64,000 bases of DNA from Diploscapter coronatus (lineage: Eukaryota > Nematoda > Chromadorea > Rhabditida > Rhabditidae): NCBI GenBank assembly GCA_964036155.1, contig OZ038422.1, forward strand, positions 63,139,201 through 63,203,200, given 5' to 3'. This document shows positions 35,648-47,346 of this stretch, piece after piece. Under the pieces are notes generated by a model. The model saw nothing but the letters and a program-made list of their open reading frames with translations, was not told the DNA's origin and did no database searches. The translations under genes were made by a program, and so were the position numbers. Position 1 is the stretch's first letter, and every line of letters starts with the position of its first letter.

Positions 35648-38414
35648 TTAGTGGATAAAGCGTCTGGCAACTCGGGCGCCGCCTCTGTAGAGAAGATAGC
35701 CGATCCCGCCCCAGAAGGCTACTCGGAACGTGAGACCGACTGCCTAAAAAGGAATATAGGAAATTTTGTTTGAAGTTTGAAATTGGGGATATATGAAATC
35801 CCGATTCTAACCTTAGAAGCGAAGGACCTCTCGGGAATCCTGATCAGCTGGGAAATGTCCTGCTGCTCGTTCCATCGGCTCACGATGCCTGGAGTGTGAC
35901 CGATGCCCACCACAGCGACCACTCGGAGGGGCTGTAATTTTTACGTTTTAGAAAAAAGTAATTCTCTTCTTTTTCTAATCCTACATCGCCTTCTTGAAAT
36001 GCGAATTTTTATAGGTCCCTTTTGAAAAGTTCACCTACTTTGGAGAAAAAGTGGATAGATTTTTCAAAACAAGCTATTTTTAAATTCTTTCTAACCTGAA
36101 ATTCGACGCTCCCATTCGTCTTCCTCCAAGCGAGCCTTTTCTCAATGGTGTTGTTTATGAGCAGATTGTGCAGCACGTAGGTCATATAGGCGTCTCGCTC
36201 CTCCACGAAAATCCTGCTCAGGTGCGGGTAGTCCTCGCCCATCTCTGCTAGCAGCTGCTCCAGCAAATCGCGTTGCTTGCACTTTTCCACCTGAAAATTT
36301 CCATTTTAAGTTCTTCGTTAATTTGAAAAATATCCAAGTTTTTATTTCTTTTTGAAAAATTAAAAGCTTTTATTTTTCAAACTTTTAAAAATTCCCGCCT
36401 CTTCAGGAGTGATCGTTGAGAATTGGCTGATGATGATGTGGACGAAGAACTTCAATTTCTGCCAGAGCGAGAGGGAAGACAGCGCTCTTTGCAGGGTGAT
36501 TTGGATCGGCCTGTCTCCCAGAACGACTCGGCACATCTACAAAAAAAACCTTTCAATCAGAAATTAGCATATTCCTACCGGATGTTGCTGCGCAGCTTTG
36601 TAAGCGGCTCTAAACTCGCCCCCAGGGGCCATGGACAACTGTCTGGTGATGTGGGCAGAGACTGAGAGGAGAAGAACGTGCAAAATGCCTTGAACTGCGC
36701 CGGACTGCAAATGTATTTTTTTTTCACTTTTAAAGATTTTTGAAAAATTTAAAGCCTTCCCTTTCCACTAATAAATACCTTGCTCAAACCAATTTGAATA
36801 TTTTCAAGAAAGATAATGTTTCTCGTCTGGAGAACAAAATCACGATCTTCAACTTGAAACTTGCAAGGATTTTCTGATAAGAATGGTCATTTTTCCAAGA
36901 TGTTTCACTTCTTCAATAGTTCTAGTTTTATCCAAGAATTTTCATATTTTCCCATTTCTCGTACCTGTTTGATGGTAGCAGCGACCTTTTCGTAGTTGAG
37001 ACTGCTCGCCTCTTTGAGCAGTGTCTCCTCGTTCATCGAAAGAATGGATATCCTTGCGGAGCAGAGCTCGACCATAACCAAGTCGGGATGCGTCGCATCG
37101 ATCGTTCGCCTCACATCGTCTTGGCTCTCCTTACTGAAACACAAGGAATTGAGAGAATAGGAGAATTATCAGCAGTTGTCAAGGCAACCAAGATTGTACG
37201 AAACGAGTAAGATGGGTAGAATAGGTGGGGGTGACATTTTTGAAAATCAATAGGAATTTGAAAGGAAGTAAAAATGAAATATTTGCTTTGTGAATCTGAT
37301 TTTTTTCTAATAATCTAGAGATCCAATTATAAGGAAAGCATCGGAAAAAATGAAACTTTCTACTTCCTTCTGGAATCATGTTTTTTTCCATTTTTATTTT
37401 TCAAGTACCTGAAATGAGCGGTCCCGATCAAATAGACAGTGGCGTTTTGGAAAGCCGCCTTCCATTGGTGTTCATCTTCGTTCGGGGGGCATTCCGGGAT
37501 AGGCAGGCCGGTCGGCCATTTCAGCACGGTCACTGCAAGAAAAATCAGAAATTTCCTCTATTTCAGCAACTTCAAACCTGTAGCCTCGTTCAAATCGAAT
37601 TCCTCTTGTCGGATTCGATTAAGAATCCAACCGTCAACCAACTGCAGCATCTGAAAGCAGTTACTGTAGTTTTTTCTTTGATTTTCTTCATTTTATGTAG
37701 TTTTCTAAATGACGAGATCCATCCTTCCTCAACCATTTTACTATTTTTAAGTATTTTTATTATAGCTTGCGAAATTTAGTCATTTCGAAAGTTCCAAAAG
37801 AAGTCTATTGTAGATTATTATATATATATTTTTTTAAATTCTGACTTTGTTCGAATCCATTGCCATTGTCGGTCCAGAATCGAAATCGCCCGTGTCTTCG
37901 ACGTCATCCACATCATTGCCAACGTGTTCGTCGAAATTCGACGCAGAATCCGCGAGAGAGACGATCGATTGGTCTGCTGTCTCATCTGAAATCGACGATA
38001 CTTCAAAAATCCGAAATCTCAGAAAGTTTCTTTCAAAATTTATAGAAATAATTGTGAAATTCGTATGATCTCGAAAATATTGTTTACAAAAAAAAATCTC
38101 CAAATTTGAAAAAAAAAATTCTCAAAATCTGAAATCATAAGATTTGAAAGAAATCACGAAATTTTCAGTCGCTTTGTCGGGACTCTTTAATTTATCGGTC
38201 TGAAACTCACTTGCAGAGAGCCGCATGTTGCGAGTGTTCAGACTCTTCATCCGGAACAGATCCTGAAGCGAGGCAAATAATAAACATTTTTTTAATAAAA
38301 AAAATCAGGAAGAATTGAATATTTGAGTTTGGAAACCTCCTCGGTGAGTTGATTGTCCTCTCCCGCCGCGGGGACCAATTCGGGATCGCTCCCGCTCAGA
38401 TGCGGCGTCGACAT
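35648..38414 (-). CDS. TraB-domain containing membrane protein (TRABD-like)
   Basis: Member of the TraB/PrgY/gumN-like family; the vertebrate relative TRABD has been placed at mitochondria and ER contacts. The start at 38414 (MSTPHLSGSDPELVPAAGED) precedes a Ser/Asp-rich N-terminus (38.4-37.84 kb) that is probably disordered. The TraB domain shows YLIGTAHFR with KESQDDVRRTI, DLVMVELCSARISIL, LHVLLLSVSAHITRQLSMAP, MCRVVLGDRPIQITLQRAL and VVAVVGIGHTPGIVSRW, with the conserved GTAHF, ELC, GDRP and GxGH signatures all in place. A C-terminal hydrophobic segment (AFWGGIGYLLYRGG) may be a tail anchor. Stop 35648-35650. Nine or ten introns. UFSP2 lies directly downstream on the same strand. Confidence 0.92.
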
Positions 38415-38646
38415 TCCTCCACCCGCTAATTAGTTGACTGAATCACAACAATTAACGATAATTATCAGACCAATTAGCGAAATAATATGAGAAATATACG
38501 ATAATACGATAAACATAGACACATAAGAAAACGAGATAAATGCAGGGCAACTTTGACGGTAAGAAATAGCGCGAAAAGATTGCAAAACTTGTAATTATTG
38601 CAATTGAGAAGTTTCTTTTCATTATCTGTGAGAAACCGTTGTCACG

Positions 38647-39007
38647 TAGAGTTCCCAAGCTCCACCCCCTTGCAAAAATGCGTCTTGGGTAGAAACGTGG
38701 TAGTTTAGAATCAAAAACTTGGGAAGGAAGCACCCTTCAAACCCAAAATATCATTAAAAAACTTAGTCTAGATCGATGATCACTGATCAAACGGCTCTGC
38801 AAAAAATAAGACCGTAATTTTTTGCATCCGCGCAATTTGAAGTTTGCCCAAATGTATTCATTTCAAGCAATGGATTTTTGAGATTCTTTCGGCTAGGAAT
38901 TTAAAAACTTATTTTCTCTTCAAAAAAACCTCGTTTATACTCCAGCTAACCTTTCTATATAACAAATTTACTCTGTACATAAATTTTACATATCTACTTG
39001 AGGACTA
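38647..39007. mobile_element. MITE copy 2 (same family as 22366-22722)
   Basis: About 361 bases with degenerate inverted ends (TAGAGTTCCCAAG and CTTGAGGACTA) and TA at both edges. The left 300 bases align by eye with copy 1, with scattered substitutions and small gaps. No ORF. It lies between TRABD and the kelch gene cluster. Confidence 0.7.
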
Positions 39008-39167
39008 CACAAATTGATCAATTTTCGATATGCTATCAATTATTTACTGTTTTTCTTGAAATTTATTCGACCGCATTTAAAAACAAAAAAATTAAATTTC
39101 CTGGTAATGACATTGCCACAAATAATGAAGAGTAAATGACAGGATCAGAGCTGTCTGAAGTTCGAAA

Positions 39168-39226
39168 AGATCGAACTTGAATTGAACTGAACTTCCAGAC
39201 AGTTCGAAGTTCAGTTCAGTTCGTAC
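39168..39226. repeat. Hairpin-forming GAACTGAACTTC repeat
   Basis: The sequence contains GAACTGAACTTC, a ten-base loop and GAAGTTCAGTTC, with more AGTTC units on both sides. A related inverted version lies at about 51750-51790, at the mirror position beyond copy C, so this short repeat marks the outer edge of both inverted copies. Confidence 0.6.
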
Positions 39227-39391
39227 AACCCTGATTAAAAGGAATATTTATTTCAGTTAAATTTTCCCTCATCACTTTTGGATGTCTTCGAGAGTTGTCT
39301 GTATCATGCCATTGGAATTAAATTATTATTTCACATTTTATTGAATAAAATTTCTGTATAGAAACTGAGATTATTACAATCAAGTTTTATT

Positions 39392-41380
39392 TTATTCTAT
39401 TTCTCCGACTTCACGCCATTCATTCGTTTGTAGATCGTATTCCTCGATTGAATTACGCATATTTCCATTAGAACGGCTATAAAATCCCAATTAACAAATA
39501 TTTCGTATAAAGATATGCAAAATCTCAGCTCACCTTCCTCCGATTGTATACAATTTCCCATTCGCAGCAACGAGCGAATGACCCTCACTTCCATAATTCC
39601 TATCAGCGATTCGAGAAATTCGTCTGTCAAATGGAGCTGAGGGGTCGAAGCACAGACAGGAGTTCAATAAATTAGGAGAACTAAATATATAATGATACAT
39701 TATTTATCATACAAAATTAACGACTATTGTCCTCCAGTTATGTAAATTCTTCCATTTAGCGATGCAAGTCCGAATAAACCTAGTTTTGCTTTAATATCTC
39801 CTACTTCAATCCATTCCCGTTCATCGTCTGATAATCGATATATCTTTTTATTATCATCTCCACCAATAACTGAATATTCATAATTACAATAATGAGCATG
39901 TTATAATGTGACCGTATAAAATTCCATCGTGTGTTATTGTTTGAGCACGTCTAATTGGACAAGGAAAAGCAGGTCCTGTTTGCCATTTTCCATCTATTAA
40001 AACCTGAATAAATTATTTCATGGACTTTCATTCGATCTTCTTACATCAACTCGATTCGTTTCTTTCCTTGCCTTAGAATCCCATCCACCCAAATAATACA
40101 ATTTGCCTTTGAAATAAGCTACAAATGCATCCCAACGCCATTCAGGAGGATCTGGTCCTGTAAAATTCTTTGAGTCGATCATTCATGGATTTGGTGACAA
40201 GACCTCTTGAGATTTGTCGAGTATTCAAGTCATATATTTCGAATGATTTCTCTCTATTGTAACTATCACTAATTGCAAAAATCTGAAGTCTAAGAAATAA
40301 TTCAAAATAACGAACATAAGAACTCACTTTATTCTGTGTAGTTGTTACTTCATATAGTGCATAATAATTGTCGAATCTTGTAATCTCTTCGACTGAGCAG
40401 GTAAGTGAATTGAACAAGCATATTCTCCCTTCACTGTTATAATCATAATCATTCCAATAACGAACTAAATTATTACGAATCGTTTCAAAGTCTCTTATTT
40501 AGTTTTAATATGATTTCTTACGATAGAATAAAGTTTTATCCTTGCTATTTGATTGGGCATCTTGATAGGTCTTCGAAGAATTATCAAAATTCTGCTGTAA
40601 TTCATTCATAGAAATATTCCAATTCTGCTGCAATTCATTCATAATGTCAATTTTTTGCTGCAATTCATTCATAGAAATATTCCAATTCTGCTGCAATTTA
40701 TTCATAATGTCAATTTTCTTCTGTAATTCATCCATAGAAATGTTCAATTTCTGTTGCAATTCGTTCTTAATGTCCAATTTTTGCTGAATTCATTCATTGA
40801 AATATGAATTAATGATAATGAACTAGCACCTGTTGATTTTGAAGAAGAACTAGAATGACAACACCGGCCAAGATAAATGCGCATAATAGAACCAATAGGA
40901 AAATTGATTTTTTAAACCAAGGACATTTACGATTTGAGAAATCTTGTTTTTCCCTGAAAGACAATAAATAATTGAATATTTCTGCAAATAAAATTATTTA
41001 AAAAAAAAAAACTACAAATTCATCTGTAATAATCAATATCGTAAAATAGCTCGGACAAAAGAAATGCGTGTATATGTTTCAACTGAAAATGGAACTACAT
41101 GAAATAAATGAGTATTTAGTTATTTAAATTTTGTTGTGTATTTCGCGCATTAAATTGTTTGTTCCATGCAATTTCACATTTCATAATGTCCCGTTATATC
41201 ATCTGTATTCCCACCTCGTTTCTGTCATAGATTGATTATCTGCATCCATTAGTTGAAAAGATTCAGATGGACGGACAGCAGGCTTAACAATATGTCATAA
41301 ATGTATGTAGAATATCGAATAAAAATTGAGTTTTAACTTACAGGAGTTGAAGAATCATTATGGTTTGCCATTTCGAGCAT
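39392..41380 (-). pseudogene. Kelch/coiled-coil membrane gene copy A, with in-frame stop
   Basis: Same exon plan as copies B and C. The start at 41380 (MLEMANHNDSSTP) leads to PAVRPSESFQLMDADNQSM, a cytosolic piece, one membrane span (KSIFLLVLLCAFILAGVVIL) and a coiled-coil repeat region longer than in the other copies (units of NELQQKIDIM and NELQQNWNISM). Kelch motifs follow (YYLGGWDS, ILYVIGGDD, IYITGG). At about 39733 the codon after TGGQ is TAG where copies B and C have AAG, just before a phase-2 intron. This truncates the protein before its last kelch unit. The downstream exons (SSPNLLNSCLCFDP to WREVGEIE, stop 39392-39394) stay open. The damage looks recent; stop readthrough or a shortened product cannot be excluded. 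Confidence 0.75.
40520..40790 (-). repeat. Tandem coding repeat in the coiled-coil part of copy A
   Basis: Units of about 60-63 bases, reading on the plus strand as TGCTGCAATTCATTCATA variants, repeat about four times. They encode alternating NISMNELQQKIDIM and NELQQNW stretches, a heptad-like pattern. Copies B and C have about two units, so the number varies between copies. Confidence 0.75.
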
Positions 41381-42497
41381 CTTCGCATATATCGAATAAT
41401 AAGCTAAACAAATAATAAAAATCTGAAAATAAAACCTCCACCCAAATTATCGAAAGACCCTAAATTGAAACAGAAATCGGTCAGTAAATCTTTTAAAATG
41501 TCTTTTTCTAAGCACACAACGAATTTTCACAGTTCCAGAAGTTAAGGAGTTAATAACGCCAGGTGGCGGATAGGGGAGTTTAGTGCTGTGGAAGAAAAGA
41601 GAAAACAAGAGCTGCGATTGAAAACGTGTATTTAACTGCGAGAGATCACTATCTATTTCTACTCTTTACTAATTTTCTACTTTTTAGTAATTTTCTACTT
41701 TTTAGTAATTTTCGATTCTTTATTAATTTTCTACTTTTTAGTAATTTTCACGAGTATGTGTGTGTGTGCTTTCAACGTTATAATTTCAAGGGGAGTAAGA
41801 AAAAGTGATGATCTGTATATGGTTGGATGCAGAATGTTCCGAAGATGTGCAACGCTTGGTTGAAAAGTTGCCTTGACAAGTTAATTGGCCAATTATAGAT
41901 TTATTCCTAGTTAATTGACTAATTATCGATAATTTCAAAAGGTTCCATCCACTGCCACTTGTAAGGACGCTGCACAGCCGCACAATAAATGGAATTAGAT
42001 AAGTTTTCTTTCAACTTTCTAAAAAATGACATTTTCCCCGTTTTTTTTTTTAAATAAATTTAGTTCTTTTCCGGATTTTCGATTTATCAAAAAAATTCAA
42101 TTAGAGATGTTAACTTATTGAATCAACCATTCTAAGTATGTCTCACTTTCTAATTAAGATAGAATCGATTCGAATAAGCTTTGTTCTGTTCTAAAAATCG
42201 ACCCCTTGTATTTATCGGTGCACCACGAGATCAGCGTGAAAAATTACTCTAGAAGATGAAAATCAGCCCGGTTGGCAGACTCCCGAAAATACCCACTTTG
42301 GCAAAACTTGGGTTTTCCCTGACATTCACACTTAAAAATATATTTTGAATAATATTTATTTTAGTTGACATTTTTAGCGTCTTTATTGATATCTTCGAGA
42401 GTTGTCTGTATCATGCTCATCCAAATTAAATTATTATTTCATTTTATTGAATAAAATTTCTGTATAGAAACTGAGATTATTACAATCAAGTTTTATT

Positions 42498-42570
42498 CTA
42501 TTCTACTTCTCTGACTTCACGCCATTCATTCGTTTGTGGATCGTATTCTTCAACGACATCACAGAAGTTA
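42498..42570 (-). pseudogene. 3' terminal piece of a kelch gene copy (copy D)
   Basis: Only the last coding stretch survives, EEYDPQTNEWREVREVE and stop (42498-42500), followed by the kelch-gene 3' region (42.36-42.50 kb). Upstream sequence changes abruptly at about 42570. It sits at the inner end of the left inverted arm. Confidence 0.7.
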
Positions 42571-42779
42571 CTGCAGAATCTACTACTCCAACGTGGAGAG
42601 ATAGTTCATGGAGCCCTGCTTCAGAGGGGTCTCAAACAGGATCAAGGTGGTTATTTCGAATTTGAATGTTCGAAGTTTCTTTCGTTCTTTTTCAATTGAA
42701 TAGGCATTTATTATTTTGTCGATCGATAAATTTTGAAGGAAAATATGCTGAACTTTTACACGCGGAAATTGTACTTTCC

Positions 42780-44115
42780 AAAGAAACGACCAATTTTGTT
42801 TCAGATTAAGAAGAGGTTGAGTGACGATGCGAAAGATATCCAGATTAAGACTCTGCAGACTGGGTTCGAGAAAATGATCGAGTACTGAAAAGGTATGGAT
42901 GTGATTTTTAATTAGTGAATTTTAGTTTTTTGCTCAATTCTGTTAAAATTGAATACTCCTATACACTTTCAATTTTATTTTTAAAAATTTAATTTACAGG
43001 AGTGTATTTTCAAGCATTCAAATAGTTGTTATTTTTAGGCCGAGTGCAGACACAGAATGATGGCCTCGTTCTTCAACGAATCCGACCTGAAGAAGTGTTT
43101 GAAGAACTGCGATTTCTGCAGAATTCCCGAGAAGGTCAGCCAACAGGCAAATGCACTCAAAACGGTAAGAATTTTTGGATAGATTTTTAAAAAATATTTA
43201 TAATTGAAATATTTCATTTATTCTGTCATTTCAACAACGTCAAGAGAGTCTGTACTCAAGAAATCAGAGACAAAATGGAGAGGCTCATGAACCATTCGGA
43301 TATGAGCCAAGGTATTTTTGTTTTAATAAATATTGATCAAAACTTTTTTCAAACAAAAGAAAGAAGAAGAGGAATATTCTGGATTCGAGAACGGGCTGGA
43401 GAGAATGGAAAAAGAGGAGGCTGCCAGGCTAAAAACTGTTGTTCAGGTAAGAACATTTGAAATAACTCGTTGAAAAATATGCTATTCCTATCGTTTTATA
43501 AAACTTCTAAACCACTTTTTGAATTTTATTCTAACTTTTCTGGGCGAATTCGAATGTCCTCGTGGAGATTGATTGTTTTGAACAAGAACAGCAGGCGCGT
43601 CGAGTCACTCACCGTTGTTGCCGTTTTTATTTAACAAATCATAATTTGAACAGAAGTATCTTATACTCTACATAACGAAGTTCATTCCAATATCAATTAT
43701 CTCAGGAGTTGTGCTTGATGAAATTAATGCAGAGACGGGCAGAAGTATTGGATCACCTCGTTCTTGGATTTTCCTAGCCCGGTGTTCTGCAATGCTTGAA
43801 TTCAGAATGTGTGCTAGTTTCAGCATGTCTGTGCATTACAAAGCTCTAGGCCGAATACAACCCTAATATGGTTGTGACCCAATGATTTTGTTCGCCATCC
43901 TACATGTTTTTCAGTGACGCGGATTACCAATGCCAGTTTAAAAACTAAATTCTTATCCTTGATTATCTTTCTTCTTTGAAACTGACAGCGTATTTTTCAG
44001 CGTCGTGAAGCGATAGTTCGTACAGCCATGCAGACTCTGGACGACAATTCCTCCCAGGCAGACAACCAGCAGAAGGCAGCTGACATCGAATACAACCACA
44101 GGGGTGCACAAGTTG
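42780..44115 (+). pseudogene. rcq-5: RecQ5-type DNA helicase fragment
   Basis: Encodes a piece of the RecQ zinc-binding region and what follows in RecQ5 helicases: RLSDDAKDIQIKTLQTGFEK then MIEY; ECRHRMMASFFNESDLKKC and NCDFCRIPEKV (Cys ligands in C-x16-C-x3-C-x2-C spacing); then FENGLERMEKEEAARL and RRREAIVRTAMQTLDD. The helicase core is absent. The exon before the zinc region ends in an in-frame TGA and a frame change. The acceptors of two later exons lack a TTTCAG (CATTTCAACAACGTCAAG, TTTTTTCAAACAAAAG). This suits a dead, truncated duplicate whose parent gene is outside the window. A short open stretch at 42570-42655 (SSWSPASEGSQTGSR) may belong to it. Confidence 0.65.
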
Positions 44116-45112
44116 TATGTTATTTTCTATTTTTATTTAATTCTGGGATGTGTCCAGTACAGTGTGAAAATGACTATTTTGCCGATCAGCACTAGTTTAT
44201 CTGCGCTGCTAATATTTATGATCTTATCCCATCAATTTCATAGTCTTTATTGATATTCTAACCTAAGATTGGTTAATTTCGAAGATAACTTTGACTTTAC
44301 TACTTTACTACCGTCTATCTATAATTTTATCTCTGAAAAGCGAGTGAAATTCTTTGATTTCAGTTGAGTGAGTGCAGTCAAGAACACGACAAAGGATGGA
44401 ACGGAATACGATTCCTCTTCTGCTTCAGTCACTTGATAATGATGAAACAATGCATTGGTATTCTCAGTAAATAAGAGTTTCATTGATTTCATATTGTGAC
44501 ACCATGTAATATCCGGTAAAAATATATAGAAAAGTGCTAAAGATCGATTTGTCAGAGAAGAAGAAATGGTGTCATAATAGAAATCTAACTATGAGATAGA
44601 TGTGTTGAGCTAGTCATAATTGAAGATGAGACAGACTACAAATTGTAGATTTTTGTGATGAGAATTCTTACGAACCTTTGGATCTTACTTTATAAGGCTT
44701 ATTTCATAATTTCTTTACATCGAAAATTCGTGTGATTTAGTTGGTTGTAAGTGATCAAGCTTTAGCAAGATTTCTGTTTCATCAATTGTATTTGATGAAG
44801 AAAGTAGATTAGTTATTCACAGTAGTCCTTACAAATTGGAAACATTTCTCTTGATAACTATAGAGTTGACAACTAATTGAGATGCAATGACCTAGGCTAT
44901 GACAGAATGAATTCCTAATAGGTATCTTTCGTTATTCTTGTCGAAAACTATTTTAAAGAATACTTATTTCAGTTGTAATTATTCCTCATCACTACTGAAT
45001 GTCTTCGAGAGTTGTTTTATCATGTTTATTGAAATTTTTAATAGTAGTCGAATAAAGATAAAGTTCACAAATATCACGTGCCAAATACAAGGGCTACATA
45101 ATATAAACTGCA
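44116..45112. other. Unassigned spacer in the duplicated cluster
   Basis: About 1 kb between the RecQ5 piece and copy B. A spliceable open stretch (44364-44460) may be another RecQ5 remnant. From about 44940 the sequence matches the 3' flank of copies A and C (GTCTTCGAGAGTTGT). The rest is not recognised. Confidence 0.4.
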
Positions 45113-47011
45113 TTATTCCAATTTTAGTTTTCCAACTTTTTCCCATTTATTCGTTCGTGGATCGTATTCTTCGATTGAATTACAAAAAGTTTTCGATGAA
45201 AATTGATCTTTTTGATATCTAAGTTAACAAATATTTGATATAAAGATATGGAAAATCTCAGCTCACCCTCCAATTGCATATAATTGCTTGTTAGCGACAA
45301 TGAGCGAATGATCCTCTCTTGCATAATTCATATCAGCGATTCGAGAAATTCGACTGTCAAATGGAGCTGAGGGATCGAAACACAGACAGGATTTTACTGC
45401 ATCACGATTACTAAACATATAATGATACATTATTTATCATACAAAATTAACGACTTCCGTCCTCCAGTTATGTAAATTTTTCCATTTAGCGATGCAACTC
45501 CGAATAAAATTCGTTTCTCTGGAATATTCCCAACTTCAATCCATTCCCGTTCATTGTTTAATAATCGATATATCTTTTGCTTCCACCATCCATCAATAAC
45601 TGAATATCAATCATTACAATAATGAATATGCTATAATGTGACCGTATAAAATTCCATCGCATGCTATTGTTCGGGCATGACTAATTGAAAAAGGAAGAGC
45701 AGGTTCTGTTTCCCATTTTCCACCTATTAAAGCCTGAATAAATTATTTCATTGACTTTCATTCGATCTTCTTACATCAACTCGATTCGTATCTTCCTCTG
45801 ATTCAGGATTCTTTCCACCCAAATGATACAATCTGTCTTTGAAATAAGCCACAGATGCACCATCACGCCATTCAGGAGGATCTGGACCTGTAAAATTCTT
45901 TGAATCGATCATTCGTGGATTTGCTGATAAGACCTCTTGAAATTTGTTGAGTACTCAAGTCATATATTTCAGATGGTTTCTTTCTGTCTCTAATTCCAAA
46001 AACCTGAAGTTCAAGAAATAATTCAAGATAACGAACATAAGAATTTACTTTATTCTGTGTAGTTGCTACTTGATATGACTTATAATAATTGTCGAATTTT
46101 GCAATCTCTTTTACTGAACAGGTATATGGATTGAACAAACATATCCTTCCTTCATATTTACCATTATTTCGATAAGAAACTAAATTATTACGAATCGTTT
46201 CAAAGTCTCTTATTTAGTTTTTAATATGATTTCTTACGATAAAATAAAATTTTATCCCTGCTATTTGATTGGGCATCTCGATAGATCTTCAAAGACTTAT
46301 CAAAATTCTGCTGTAATTTATTTATAGAAATATTCCAATTCTGCTGCAATTCATTCATAATGTCAATTTTTTGCTGCAATCCATTCTTGAAATCGTCCAA
46401 TTTCTGCTGCAATCCATTCATTGAAATGTTAACTAATGATAATGAACTAGCACCTGTTGATTTTGAAGAAGAACTAGAATGACAACACCGGCCAAGATAA
46501 ATGCGCATAATAGAACCAATAGGAAAATTGATTTTTTAAACCAAGGACATTTACGATTTGAGAAATCTTGTTTTTCCCTGAAAGACAATAAATAATAAAA
46601 TATCTTTCAGGTAAAATTATTTAGAAAAACTGCAAAGTTCATCGGTAATAATCAATATCGTAAAATAGCTCGGACAAAAGAAATGCGTGTATATGTTTCA
46701 ACTGAAAATGGAACTGCATGGAATAAATGAGTATTTATTTATTTAAATTTTGTTGTGTATTTCGCGCATTAAATTGTTTGTTCCATGCAATTTCACATTT
46801 CAAAATGCCCCGTTATATCATCTGTATTCCCACCTCGTTTCTGTCATAGATTGATTATCTGCATCCATTAGTTGAAAAGATTCAGATGGACGGACAGCAG
46901 GCTTAACAATATGTCATAAATGTATGTAGAATATCGAATAAAAATTGAGTTTTAACTTACAGGAGTTGAAGAATCATTATGGTTTTTCGCTTTGATTACC
47001 GTTGTGTACAT
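45113..47011 (-). CDS. Kelch/coiled-coil single-span membrane protein, copy B (intact)
   Basis: Unnamed family. The start at 47011 (MYTTVIKAKNHNDSSTP) is followed by PAVRPSESFQLMDADNQSMT. A cytosolic basic stretch (SNRKCPWFKK) precedes one membrane span (SIFLLVLLCAFILAGVVILV), giving a type II topology with the kelch part outside or luminal. A 47-base intron then leads into the coil QKLDDFKNGLQQKIDIMNEL. Kelch motifs follow: RICLFNPYTCSV, LYHLGGKNP, ILYVIDGWW, IYITGGRK, LYAIGGYQKD; the end is EEYDPRTNKWEKVGKLKLE, stop 45113-45115. About nine introns, all with readable GT-AG sites and an open frame. The N-terminus differs from copies A and C. The combination of single span, coil and kelch is unusual; role unknown. 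Confidence 0.75.
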
Positions 47012-47346
47012 CGAGTAATAAGCTAAATAGATAATAAAAATCGGGCAATAAAACTTCCATCCAAGTATCAAAAGACCCAAATTGAAACAGAAATCGGTCA
47101 GTAAACCTTTTTCTAAGCACACAAAACGAATTTTCACAGTTTCAGAAGTTAAGGAGTTAATAACGCCAGGTGGCGGATAGGGGAGTTTAGTGCTGTGGAA
47201 GAAAAGAGAAAACAAGAGCTGCGATTGAAAACGTGTATTTAACTGCGAGAGATCACTATCTATTTCTACTCTTTACTAATTTTCTACTTTTTAGTAATTT
47301 TCTACTTTTTAGTAATTTTCGATTCTTTATTAATTTTCTACTTTTT

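Noticed and set aside
41626..41808. Open frame of Phe/Leu repeats (FLLFSNFLLFSNF), also at 47233 and 49255
   Set aside because: It is a translated TAGTAATTTTCTACTT tandem repeat in the 5' region of the kelch genes, without coding character.
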